Source: CAYXZR01 sp964470025
GTDB taxonomy: Bacteria; Patescibacteriota; Patescibacteriia; Buchananbacterales; UBA6539
NCBI GenBank assembly: GCA_964470025.1
Contig: CAYXZR010000015.1
Coordinates: forward strand, 1 to 21,178
Reading direction: 5' to 3'
Length of the DNA: 21,178 bases
Shown: piece by piece, positions 7,029 through 13,257 of the stretch
Layout of the letters: each line of letters begins with the position of its first letter
Numbering within the stretch: the stretch's first letter is position 1
Notes under the pieces: generated by a model
What the model was told of the DNA's origin: nothing
What the model saw: only the letters and a program-made list of their open reading frames with translations
The model's database searches: none
Program-made: the position numbers and the translations under genes

Positions 7029-8223
7029 GTGAGCTATTTAAATTATAAGTATTAATATCACCATGTGTATGGTGTAGTAACGAAACAATGGGCTCTCTTT
7101 GAACTACTGTAGAAAAGATTGATGCCAAGAATATTATAACAGCAAGGCTAGTTATATTCTTAATTGTAGCATCATTTTTGAAAAATTTAATTTTTTCTGT
7201 ACTGTCTGGTGGAACAATGAGATATCCCTGTACTATTCCAACAAATCCAGCCAATATAATTGCTCCTGTCCACATATGAATACTCCACCAAATTCCTGTT
7301 GTAGCAAAAAGTGTTATAAAATATGCAGCAAAAAGTACTGTCGGGATTACAAAACTATATACTCTAAATATTTTAACACTACTTTTAATATAGTTACGAC
7401 ATACTAACAAGATTAGATCAATTGTAATACCAGCAAACAAGGCAGATAGAATAAAACGATACTCATCAGTCATAAACATCAGAAAGCTGACGTGCAAAGT
7501 AAGAATAAGGGTAATTGATCCAAATGGTAATGGATGCTTTTTAACTGAGAATAAAATTAGCGAGGTGATTGAAAGTGCTGTGATGATAATATTCATTACT
7601 CCTAATGCTCCGCCGACAAAAAAAGAAGTGACTCCTGAATTAGTCGACATCCAAGGATATGCAAATGCACTGGCGTATTGAGTGATAAAGCCTAAGGAAA
7701 CAGTAACCAATGCAAGAGAAATAACTGCTGGCAGGTGTGCTGTTAAATTAAATGACTCTTCCCTCTTTCTCCAACTAACTCGCAATGGGCCCGCGATCAT
7801 CATGGCAGCTCCTAGTGTCAGGATCATATGGGTAGGACTCAATAGTGCGTCAACAACCTTTTCTTCTACTCCAAAGGCGAGGTGCCACATCATATCACTA
7901 AAGCCTGCAATTAAAAATAAAACTGCGCCAATTGCTGAAAGTGCGTAACCTTCCGGGAGCATTGCGTGAATGCTTTTGTTTTTTCTGAGTTTTTTAAGTA
8001 AGGCAACGCTTAGATGAATAAGAATAAGAAAAAAGCCGCCATACATCATGGCGTGCCAAGGGGTGAAGAATGGGTCAAGGTCAGCACCAATATGGTTGTG
8101 TGCCCAGCCATCGGTCATTGCACCCATTATAAAAATTACTGAGAAAATGGTGAAAATAATATCAAACTTTTTAGTTGAGGGATCTGGCTTGTTCCGTGAA
8201 AATAGCTGTTTAATTTTCCTCAT
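7006..8223 (-). CDS. Polytopic membrane protein with intramembrane His/Asp/Glu motifs and His-rich tail (unrecognised)
   Basis: A 405-residue protein with roughly ten hydrophobic segments. I do not recognise a named family. Charged and histidine residues recur beside or within helices: DGWAHNHIGADLD (38-50), FFTPWHAMMYGGF (52-64), FSDMMWHLAFGVEEKVVDA (108-126), LLSPTHM (127-133), TDEYRF (252-257) and WWSIHMWTG (312-320). The cytoplasmic or external C-terminus is His-rich (HHTHGD at 384-389, then H399, H403, H405). This pattern suggests metal handling or a metal-dependent membrane enzyme, as inference only. ATG at 8221-8223 overlaps the upstream 70-aa gene by 14 bp; the cyclophilin gene overlaps its end. 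The three form one operon. Confidence 0.85.
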   Translation of the reverse strand: MRKIKQLFSRNKPDPSTKKFDIIFTIFSVIFIMGAMTDGWAHNHIGADLDPFFTPWHAMMYGGFFLILIHLSVALLKKLRKNKSIHAMLPEGYALSAIGAVLFLIAGFSDMMWHLAFGVEEKVVDALLSPTHMILTLGAAMMIAGPLRVSWRKREESFNLTAHLPAVISLALVTVSLGFITQYASAFAYPWMSTNSGVTSFFVGGALGVMNIIITALSITSLILFSVKKHPLPFGSITLILTLHVSFLMFMTDEYRFILSALFAGITIDLILLVCRNYIKSSVKIFRVYSFVIPTVLFAAYFITLFATTGIWWSIHMWTGAIILAGFVGIVQGYLIVPPDSTEKIKFFKNDATIKNITSLAVIIFLASIFSTVVQREPIVSLLHHTHGDINTYNLNSSHDKIHTH

Positions 8224-8422
8224 TTTTTTTAAAAGAATTAATAATTTTTGGGCCAGTCTTTACTAAAATAATGGCGGTAGCCAATAAAATAACACCCTGA
8301 ATAATAAAAACTAATTGGTTCTGTGCAATCCCCTCATAAATATAGCGAGCGGCAAGTACTGAGCCAGCAAGGAGTATAAGCTTACACTTGAGGCAAGGCT
8401 TTTGTGTTTCATTATTTTTCAT
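8210..8422 (-). CDS. Small two-helix membrane protein with N-terminal CxxC (unrecognised)
   Basis: A 70-residue protein with two probable transmembrane helices (about 14-30 and 36-56) and a short cytoplasmic N-terminus containing PCLKCK (C10, C13). Family and function are not recognised. The start at ATG 8420-8422 is supported by a perfect extended -10 box 7 nt upstream. It is the first gene of the operon with the His-rich membrane protein and the cyclophilin. Confidence 0.7.
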   Translation of the reverse strand: MKNNETQKPCLKCKLILLAGSVLAARYIYEGIAQNQLVFIIQGVILLATAIILVKTGPKIINSFKKNEEN

Positions 8423-8429
8423 GTTCTCA

Positions 8430-8438
8430 ATTATAACA
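8430..8438 (-). promoter_or_regulatory. Extended -10 promoter for the 70-aa gene operon (leaderless)
   Basis: The minus strand reads TG-T-TATAAT, a perfect extended -10 with TATAAT at 8435-8430. It ends 7 nt before the ATG at 8422, so transcription should begin at or within about 1 nt of the start codon. It directly abuts the T-run of the tRNA-Lys terminator; no good -35 is visible. Confidence 0.6.
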
Positions 8439-8464
8439 AAAAATCGCCTTTAGAGCGATTTTTT
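8438..8464 (-). terminator. Rho-independent terminator after tRNA-Lys
   Basis: AAAAAATCGC (8438-8447) pairs perfectly with GCGATTTTTT (8455-8464) around a 7-nt loop. On the minus strand the 3' arm ends in six T residues. It begins 4 nt after the CCA end of the tRNA. Confidence 0.8.
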
Positions 8465-8467
8465 ATA

Positions 8468-8543
8468 TGGTGGGTCGTGCAGGGATCGAACCTGCGACCA
8501 TCAGCTTAAAAGGCTGCTGCTCTACCGACTGAGCTAACGACCC
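8468..8543 (-). tRNA. tRNA-Lys (anticodon UUU), CCA encoded
   Basis: The minus strand folds as a 76-nt cloverleaf. The acceptor GGGUCGU pairs with ACGACCC, followed by discriminator A and a genomically encoded CCA (8470-8468). The D stem is GCUC/GAGC; the anticodon loop is CUUUUAA, giving UUU; the T arm is GCAGG-UUCGAUC-CCUGC; the variable loop has 5 nt. One oddity is that the outermost anticodon-stem pair (27-43) reads G-A instead of a pair. A possible promoter, TTGCAA (8594-8589), 17 nt, TATCGT (8571-8566), lies upstream but matches consensus only moderately. Confidence 0.95.
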
Positions 8544-8649
8544 ATATTATTAAAATACAGGCTCCACGATAACATAACTTATCAGAAATTGCAAGGGTTT
8601 GTGAGATAATTGTGTATAAATTGAGCAAAAAAATGACACTTTTGCCGCC

Positions 8650-8678
8650 TTGATCTGAGATGCTTTTTGAAGTATGAT
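8650..8678 (+). promoter_or_regulatory. Predicted promoter of dnaB-ybaB-recR (leaderless)
   Basis: TTGATC (8650-8655), a 17-nt spacer and TATGAT (8673-8678) form a sigma70-like promoter. Only 8 nt separate the -10 box from the dnaB ATG at 8687, so the transcript should start within about 2 nt of the start codon. There is no Shine-Dalgarno. Confidence 0.55.
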
Positions 8679-8686
8679 ATAAAACT

Positions 8687-10060
8687 ATGGCAAGTTTACC
8701 TTCAACAAGCGCAATTCCTGGAAAAATTCCTCCACAGAGCGTAGAGGCTGAGCAGTCTTTTTTGGGCTGTATTTTGATTGATAATGATGCAATTGTAAAA
8801 GTTGCTGATATCTTGAGACCTGAAGACTTTTACAAGCCAAACCACAAGATTATATATGAGACGATTGTGGAACTGTATGAGAAGCATGAGCCAATTGATA
8901 TGCTTAACTTAGCCACACTTCTTGAAGATAAGAAAAAGCTAGAAGCTGTTGGTGGTCGTACATATCTTGCATCTTTGGCTAATCAAGTTGCAACAGCAAG
9001 TCATGTGGTTAGCTATGCTCATATCATACAAAAGAAAGCTACACTGCGCAGACTTCTCTCAGCTGCTGGGAAAATTAATGAGCTTGGTTATCAAGAGACA
9101 GATGAGGTAGATAGTCTCTTGGACGAAGCTGAGCGCTCTTTGTTTAACGTTTCACAGCAATTTCTCAAGAAATCTTTTACTTCGATATCAAGTGTTTTAT
9201 CTGAAACATTTGATAGAATTGACCATCTTCACCGAGGTTCTGGGGAGATACGAGGTGTTCCTACTCACTTTTCTGATCTTGATAGTGTACTTGCAGGACT
9301 TCAGCGGTCTGACCTTGTGATTTTAGCTGCACGACCATCTGTAGGTAAAACGTCTTTTGCCTTAGATATTGCTCGAAACGTTGCCACTAAAGCAGGACAG
9401 CCAGTGGGCATATTTAGCTTAGAAATGTCAAAGGAACAACTTGTAGATCGATTACTATGCTCACAGGCAAAAGTTGATCTCTGGAAGATGAGAACAGGCA
9501 GGCTCTCAGATGATGATTTTGGAAAAATTAATGAGGGTATGGGAATGCTGTCTGAGGCAAAAATTTTCATCGATGATACTGGTAGTGCAAATGTAATGGA
9601 AATTAGAACAAAGTCTCGTCGACTACAATCTGAACATGGACTAGGTCTTATTATCATTGACTACCTGCAGCTTATGGAGGGTCGAGGAAAAGAAAATCGA
9701 GTACAAGAAGTATCTGAAATTTCTCGAAGTCTTAAGACTCTAGCACGTGAGTTGAATGTGCCAGTTCTTGCTCTTTCTCAGCTTTCTCGTGGAGTTGAGT
9801 CTCGAGATGACCATAGGCCACGCCTCTCTGACCTTCGAGAATCTGGCTCTATTGAACAAGACGCTGATGTGGTATTATTTATTTATCGTGAAGCAGTATA
9901 TCAATCTGATCTACCACCAGACAGGGCAAATTTAGCAGAGATAATCATAGCTAAACACAGAAATGGCCCTACTGGAAAGGTTAACTTATTTTTCAATCAG
10001 CAGTTTGCTAGTTTTGGAAATTTGGAGCAGAAAGTACCTGAATCACCAACACCTTTTTAA
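8687..10060 (+). CDS. dnaB: Replicative DNA helicase DnaB
   Basis: A 457-residue hexameric 5'-3' helicase that unwinds the replication fork. The N-terminal DnaB domain (about 15-118, starting PPQSVEAEQSFLG) is followed by a linker and the RecA-like ATPase domain. This has Walker A AARPSVGKT (214-222), catalytic E246 in SLEMS, Walker B LIIIDYLQLM (321-330), LSQLSRGVE (363-371) and the arginine-finger region KHRNGPTG (423-430). The first Walker A Gly is Ala, which should be tolerated. No intein interrupts the gene. Length is normal. The start is fixed by the promoter 8 nt upstream. It leads an operon with ybaB and recR. Confidence 0.97.
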   Translation: MASLPSTSAIPGKIPPQSVEAEQSFLGCILIDNDAIVKVADILRPEDFYKPNHKIIYETIVELYEKHEPIDMLNLATLLEDKKKLEAVGGRTYLASLANQVATASHVVSYAHIIQKKATLRRLLSAAGKINELGYQETDEVDSLLDEAERSLFNVSQQFLKKSFTSISSVLSETFDRIDHLHRGSGEIRGVPTHFSDLDSVLAGLQRSDLVILAARPSVGKTSFALDIARNVATKAGQPVGIFSLEMSKEQLVDRLLCSQAKVDLWKMRTGRLSDDDFGKINEGMGMLSEAKIFIDDTGSANVMEIRTKSRRLQSEHGLGLIIIDYLQLMEGRGKENRVQEVSEISRSLKTLARELNVPVLALSQLSRGVESRDDHRPRLSDLRESGSIEQDADVVLFIYREAVYQSDLPPDRANLAEIIIAKHRNGPTGKVNLFFNQQFASFGNLEQKVPESPTPF

Positions 10061-10080
10061 TATTAAATTAAATTACATAT

Positions 10081-10359
10081 ATGTTTAACAAGTTAAAGCA
10101 ATTTAAAGATCTACGATCTGAAGCAAAAAAGCTACAATCAGAACTAGCCACTGAAGAAGTCTCAGTGGAAAAAGATGGAATAGTTTTAAAAATGAATGGA
10201 AACCAGGAAGTGATCTCACTATCAATTCCATCTTCGCTCGATGCAGCAACTATTGAAAAAGCATTGCCAGGAATGATTAATGATGCGATGAAAAAAATTC
10301 AACGTGTCATTGCAATGAAAATGAAATCTGGGGACTTTAATATCCCAAATTTTCAGTAA
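10081..10359 (+). CDS. ybaB: YbaB/EbfC family nucleoid-associated protein
   Basis: A 92-residue DNA-binding dimer of the YbaB/EbfC family. The N-terminal helix is charged (LKQFKDLRSEAKKLQSEL), followed by the beta-strand region VSVEKDGIVLKMNGNQEVISLSI and a C-terminal helix. The family's place directly before recR is conserved in many bacteria and supports the call. It starts 20 bp after dnaB with no Shine-Dalgarno; recR follows after 3 bp. Confidence 0.85.
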   Translation: MFNKLKQFKDLRSEAKKLQSELATEEVSVEKDGIVLKMNGNQEVISLSIPSSLDAATIEKALPGMINDAMKKIQRVIAMKMKSGDFNIPNFQ

Positions 10360-10362
10360 ACT

Positions 10363-10968
10363 ATGGCGCGATACTCTGATCACATCGACCAGCTGATTAG
10401 AGAACTCACCTCTTTACCAGGTATTGGCCCAAGAGCTGCTGAACGAATAGTTTTTGCGCTACTTTTAAAGCCCAAAACATCGACACAGCAGCTAGTTTCT
10501 CTACTCTCTAGCTTACACACTGCAACACAGCGCTGCACAGTGTGTTTTAATTTTTCAGAACGATCTCCATGCGCTATTTGCTCTAGCTCTCAAAGAGATA
10601 CTTCAACTATTTGCATCGTTACAAAGCCACAAGATATTTCATCCATAGAAAAAATTGGAGAGTATAATGGTTTATATCATGTTTTAGGAGGCTCCATTGA
10701 CCCACTTGAAGGTATTACGCCTGATACGCTAACTGTAAAAGAATTAATGATGCGTGTTCAAAGTGGTATTAAGGAGGTTATTTTGGCAATTAATCCAGAT
10801 ATTCAAGGTGAAACTACGATGCTATACCTGTCAAAACAACTACACTCTATTGATAATCTCACTGTCTCGAGACTTGCTCGAGGCCTTCCTATTGGAGGTG
10901 ATGTAGAGTATGCAGACGAGGTGACACTTGGCAATGCGTTAAAAAGAAGGGATATCTTAGAGAAATAA
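10363..10968 (+). CDS. recR: Recombination mediator protein RecR
   Basis: A 201-residue RecR, which helps load RecA at gaps together with RecO/RecF. A helix-hairpin-helix (LPGIGPRAAERI, 18-29) is followed by a zinc finger with C58, C61, C70 and C73. A Toprim domain (about 81-176) contains EKIGEYNGLYHVLGG (96-110), and the C-terminal Walker B-like segment RLARGLPIGGDVEYADE (170-186) completes the protein. All hallmark residues are present. It is the last gene of the dnaB operon and ends at a hairpin shared with rplU. Confidence 0.96.
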   Translation: MARYSDHIDQLIRELTSLPGIGPRAAERIVFALLLKPKTSTQQLVSLLSSLHTATQRCTVCFNFSERSPCAICSSSQRDTSTICIVTKPQDISSIEKIGEYNGLYHVLGGSIDPLEGITPDTLTVKELMMRVQSGIKEVILAINPDIQGETTMLYLSKQLHSIDNLTVSRLARGLPIGGDVEYADEVTLGNALKRRDILEK

Positions 10969-10997
10969 AAAAATACCCTCATCAGAGGGTATTTTTT
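10968..10997. terminator. Bidirectional terminator between recR and rplU
   Basis: AAAAAATACCCTC (10968-10980) pairs perfectly with GAGGGTATTTTTT (10985-10997) around ATCA. The 13-bp stem has A-runs and T-runs on both flanks, so it can act on either strand. It overlaps the last base of the recR stop codon and the first two bases of the rplU stop codon, leaving no spare sequence between the convergent genes. Confidence 0.88.
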
Positions 10998-11304
10998 AGA
11001 TCTTGTCGATCTTGAGTTCTGTAAAATCTTGCTTGTGGCCAATTGTACGTTTGTATCTAGTCTTGTTTTTGTACTTGGTCACTGTGATTTTTTTATCTCG
11101 GCCTTGTTTTACAATAGTAGCTTCGATGGTTCCAGAAAGCTTTGGGCTGCCAATTTCGACTTTATCATTTTTATCGTCGGCTTTAAGAAGTACCTCAAGC
11201 TTTACCTTGTCGCCTTCTTTTCCTGCCAGCTTATCAACTCGTAGAGAGCTTCCTTCTGAAACTACATATTGTTTTCCGCCGGTTTTTACTACAGCTGTGG
11301 ACAT
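10996..11304 (-). CDS. rplU: 50S ribosomal protein bL21
   Basis: A 102-residue bL21, which binds 23S rRNA. VKTGGKQYVVSEGSSLRVDKL (6-26) is the family N-terminus and YKNKTRYKRTIGHKQDF (78-94) the conserved C-terminal rRNA-binding segment. Length is normal. ATG at 11302-11304. The usual partner rpmA (bL27) is not next to it: the gene is monocistronic, bounded by the recR terminator downstream. A weak candidate promoter, TTGTTC (11341-11336), 16 nt, TAATTT (11319-11314), would again place the -10 box only 9 nt from the ATG. Confidence 0.96.
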   Translation of the reverse strand: MSTAVVKTGGKQYVVSEGSSLRVDKLAGKEGDKVKLEVLLKADDKNDKVEIGSPKLSGTIEATIVKQGRDKKITVTKYKNKTRYKRTIGHKQDFTELKIDKI

Positions 11305-11329
11305 AAATTATCTAAATTAAGAGATTTTA

Positions 11330-11349
11330 GTATACGAACAAAAGTATAC
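11330..11349. repeat. GTATAC-N8-GTATAC repeat upstream of rplU
   Basis: Two copies of the self-complementary GTATAC, at 11330-11335 and 11344-11349, are separated by 8 nt in the 53-bp gap between rplU and the DUF192 gene. The pair is both direct and inverted. It could be a protein-binding site, or simply -10-like sequence (TATACT on the minus strand). Its function is unknown. Confidence 0.4.
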
Positions 11350-11357
11350 ACAATTTT

Positions 11358-11798
11358 TTATAGTGTGTCAAGATTAAATTTAACTGAGCTTCCAGTCCTT
11401 ATACCTTTGGCCTGTGCTTCACCAGCATTTAGCTCTAAGGCCCAATTTATAGCCTTACCAGGCCGATAAATACTTAAATTAGTAGATGTAGGCAACGGTA
11501 TATTACTCTCGATCCCAACTACCATGTGATCCTCTATCCACACTATATCAATTGGGAATTGCATGTCTTTCATCCAAAAGCCTGGTATGACCTTTGATTC
11601 AAACTTGAATAGCATACCGTGACCCTCGGGTAATACTGTGTGATTTGATAATCCAACTCGCTTTTCTTCTGCAGTATCTGCTAATTCAATTTGAAATGTA
11701 TGTGTGTCATCAATGCTAATTGTTTTAGGCTTTTGAGCACAACCACTAATAATTAGTAGTAAAATTACTAGTACTACTCTAAAGGAATTTTGATGCAT
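11358..11798 (-). CDS. DUF192 family lipoprotein
   Basis: From the ATG at 11798 this is a 146-residue exported protein. It has a short signal peptide and lipobox IISGC (Cys20), then a DUF192 domain: ADTAEEKRVGLSN, HGMLFKFES, FWMKDMQFPIDIVWI and the C-terminal LELNAGEAQAKGI. DUF192 is a small beta-barrel of uncertain function. The frame can be extended to 11861, but that would put extra residues before the signal peptide, so the later ATG is chosen. It overlaps the upstream gene by 20 bp and is the last gene of the long minus-strand operon. No clear terminator hairpin follows. Confidence 0.88.
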   Translation of the reverse strand: MHQNSFRVVLVILLLIISGCAQKPKTISIDDTHTFQIELADTAEEKRVGLSNHTVLPEGHGMLFKFESKVIPGFWMKDMQFPIDIVWIEDHMVVGIESNIPLPTSTNLSIYRPGKAINWALELNAGEAQAKGIRTGSSVKFNLDTL

Positions 11799-13257
11799 AA
11801 AAATCAGTTGGTGCAAATTCGTCCGTAAAGACATCTGCGTGTTGGTATTCATAATCATCATGGTGTATCATTTTTTCTATGAACTTTTTATTTTGCTCAC
11901 CTGCTGATTTTAGGAGCTGCTCTTTGGTAAGCTCCTGATTATTTTTTGATGCAATAACTACAATATTTTGTACTTCATCAAGCTCTTTATCTGCAGTCGG
12001 AACTATATAAACGTGCGGGAATACCTGCTTTAATGTCTTGACTTGTGCACGTAGAAATTCTGACTGCTCACCTTCTACGGAAGAGATAACATTTAGTAGT
12101 ATTACGCCATTGTCGAATAATTGTTGATCCATTAAAGAAAACGCCTCTTGTGTTGCGAGTTGAAAAGGTACACCGTAATATGTGCCATACGCGTCACCAT
12201 ATATAACATCAAACATTTCTTCATTTTGATTTAAAAATACTCTTCCATCTAAATCATGAGTGGTAAGACGAGATGATTCTTCGAGAAAGAAGTATTGCTT
12301 TGCAATTTCAGTTACTTTTGGATCTAGTTCTGCAACTACCATTTCAGCATCTGGAAATCTATTAAGATAATCCCTTGGGGTTACATAAGCACCGCCTCCT
12401 ATAGTTAGTGCACGTTTGATATTTGGTTTAAATAACTTATCTAGTCTATAAGCCTTACTATAGTCTGAATATAATAGATCTGGCTCTTCAGGGAATATAA
12501 TTGAGTGACTCTCTGTTGCCAATAACATTACACGAGCTACTTTTTGAGTCTGCTTATCAATATATTCAGCAACTCTTATATGATTGTAAGGTGAATCTCC
12601 CTCATAAAGATATGCTGTCTGGGTATTCCCTGTTGTTGCAAGCGCTGTAACTAGCAGTAAAAGTAGCGCACTAGCTTTTATCGTTACCACATTAATCAGA
12701 GCACCAATAACCAAAACTATACTTATTCCATATAAAATTTGTGAACTGGTTAATAATGGAATCAAAGTGAACCCTGCTAAGAATGTGCCGACAATACTAC
12801 CGATTGTTGAAAGTGCATATAAGTTACCAGCAACTCCACCAACATTTTCTAGATTTTTTGCCTTTAGTCTAATCGCGTATGGCGATATTGTACCTAGGAT
12901 TACACTAGGGATTGTAAAAAGAAGTATGGTAGCAAATACTGAGCCAGCTTTTATACCTAGACTTAAGGCTACAGGTAAAATAAACTGCTTTAAAAATGGA
13001 ATTATTGCGATAGTAACTGCGGCTAATAAAAGCACCTTAATTAGATGTTTTGTCTGGGGATTATTTTTCGATAGTCTTCCGCCAAGATAATAACCTCCGC
13101 TTAAGGCTGCTAAAATAATTCCAATAATGCTCGTCCAAACAAAAATAGAGTTACCAAGATATGGCGCTAAAATTCTCGAACCTATCAACTCAAGTATCAT
13201 TACAACCATTCCAGAGATAAATACTGTTATTTCAAGTTTATATTTAAATAGTTTCAT
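11779..13257 (-). CDS. Membrane-anchored spermidine synthase-like protein
   Basis: A 492-residue fusion of about seven N-terminal transmembrane helices (1-210) with a cytoplasmic Rossmann domain of the spermidine synthase/methyltransferase class. The N-terminus has ELIGSRILAPYLG (23-35), typical of these fused proteins. The soluble part has SPYNHIRV (222-229), the nucleotide-binding GGGAYVTPRD (287-296), acidic E310/D312 in AELDPKV, DLDGRVFL (335-342), DVIYGDAYG (350-358) and FTDEFAPTDFY (477-487). Relatives are annotated as polyamine synthases, but most have not been tested and the substrate is unknown. ATG at 13255-13257 lies within the end of the upstream fusion gene (14-bp overlap) and has AGGA a few bases upstream. 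The DUF192 gene follows. Confidence 0.88.
   Translation of the reverse strand: MKLFKYKLEITVFISGMVVMILELIGSRILAPYLGNSIFVWTSIIGIILAALSGGYYLGGRLSKNNPQTKHLIKVLLLAAVTIAIIPFLKQFILPVALSLGIKAGSVFATILLFTIPSVILGTISPYAIRLKAKNLENVGGVAGNLYALSTIGSIVGTFLAGFTLIPLLTSSQILYGISIVLVIGALINVVTIKASALLLLLVTALATTGNTQTAYLYEGDSPYNHIRVAEYIDKQTQKVARVMLLATESHSIIFPEEPDLLYSDYSKAYRLDKLFKPNIKRALTIGGGAYVTPRDYLNRFPDAEMVVAELDPKVTEIAKQYFFLEESSRLTTHDLDGRVFLNQNEEMFDVIYGDAYGTYYGVPFQLATQEAFSLMDQQLFDNGVILLNVISSVEGEQSEFLRAQVKTLKQVFPHVYIVPTADKELDEVQNIVVIASKNNQELTKEQLLKSAGEQNKKFIEKMIHHDDYEYQHADVFTDEFAPTDFYASKFL

Noticed and set aside
8702..8887. Minus-strand ORF inside dnaB
   Set aside because: It lies wholly opposite the conserved DnaB N-terminal domain, has no recognisable motif and is best explained as a shadow frame.
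8687..10060. Intein in dnaB
   Set aside because: DnaB is a common intein site, but the protein has normal length and continuous helicase motifs.
11003..11320. Plus-strand ORFs opposite rplU
   Set aside because: rplU on the other strand is a clear bL21. The opposite frames show only low-complexity hydrophobic/serine-rich translation.
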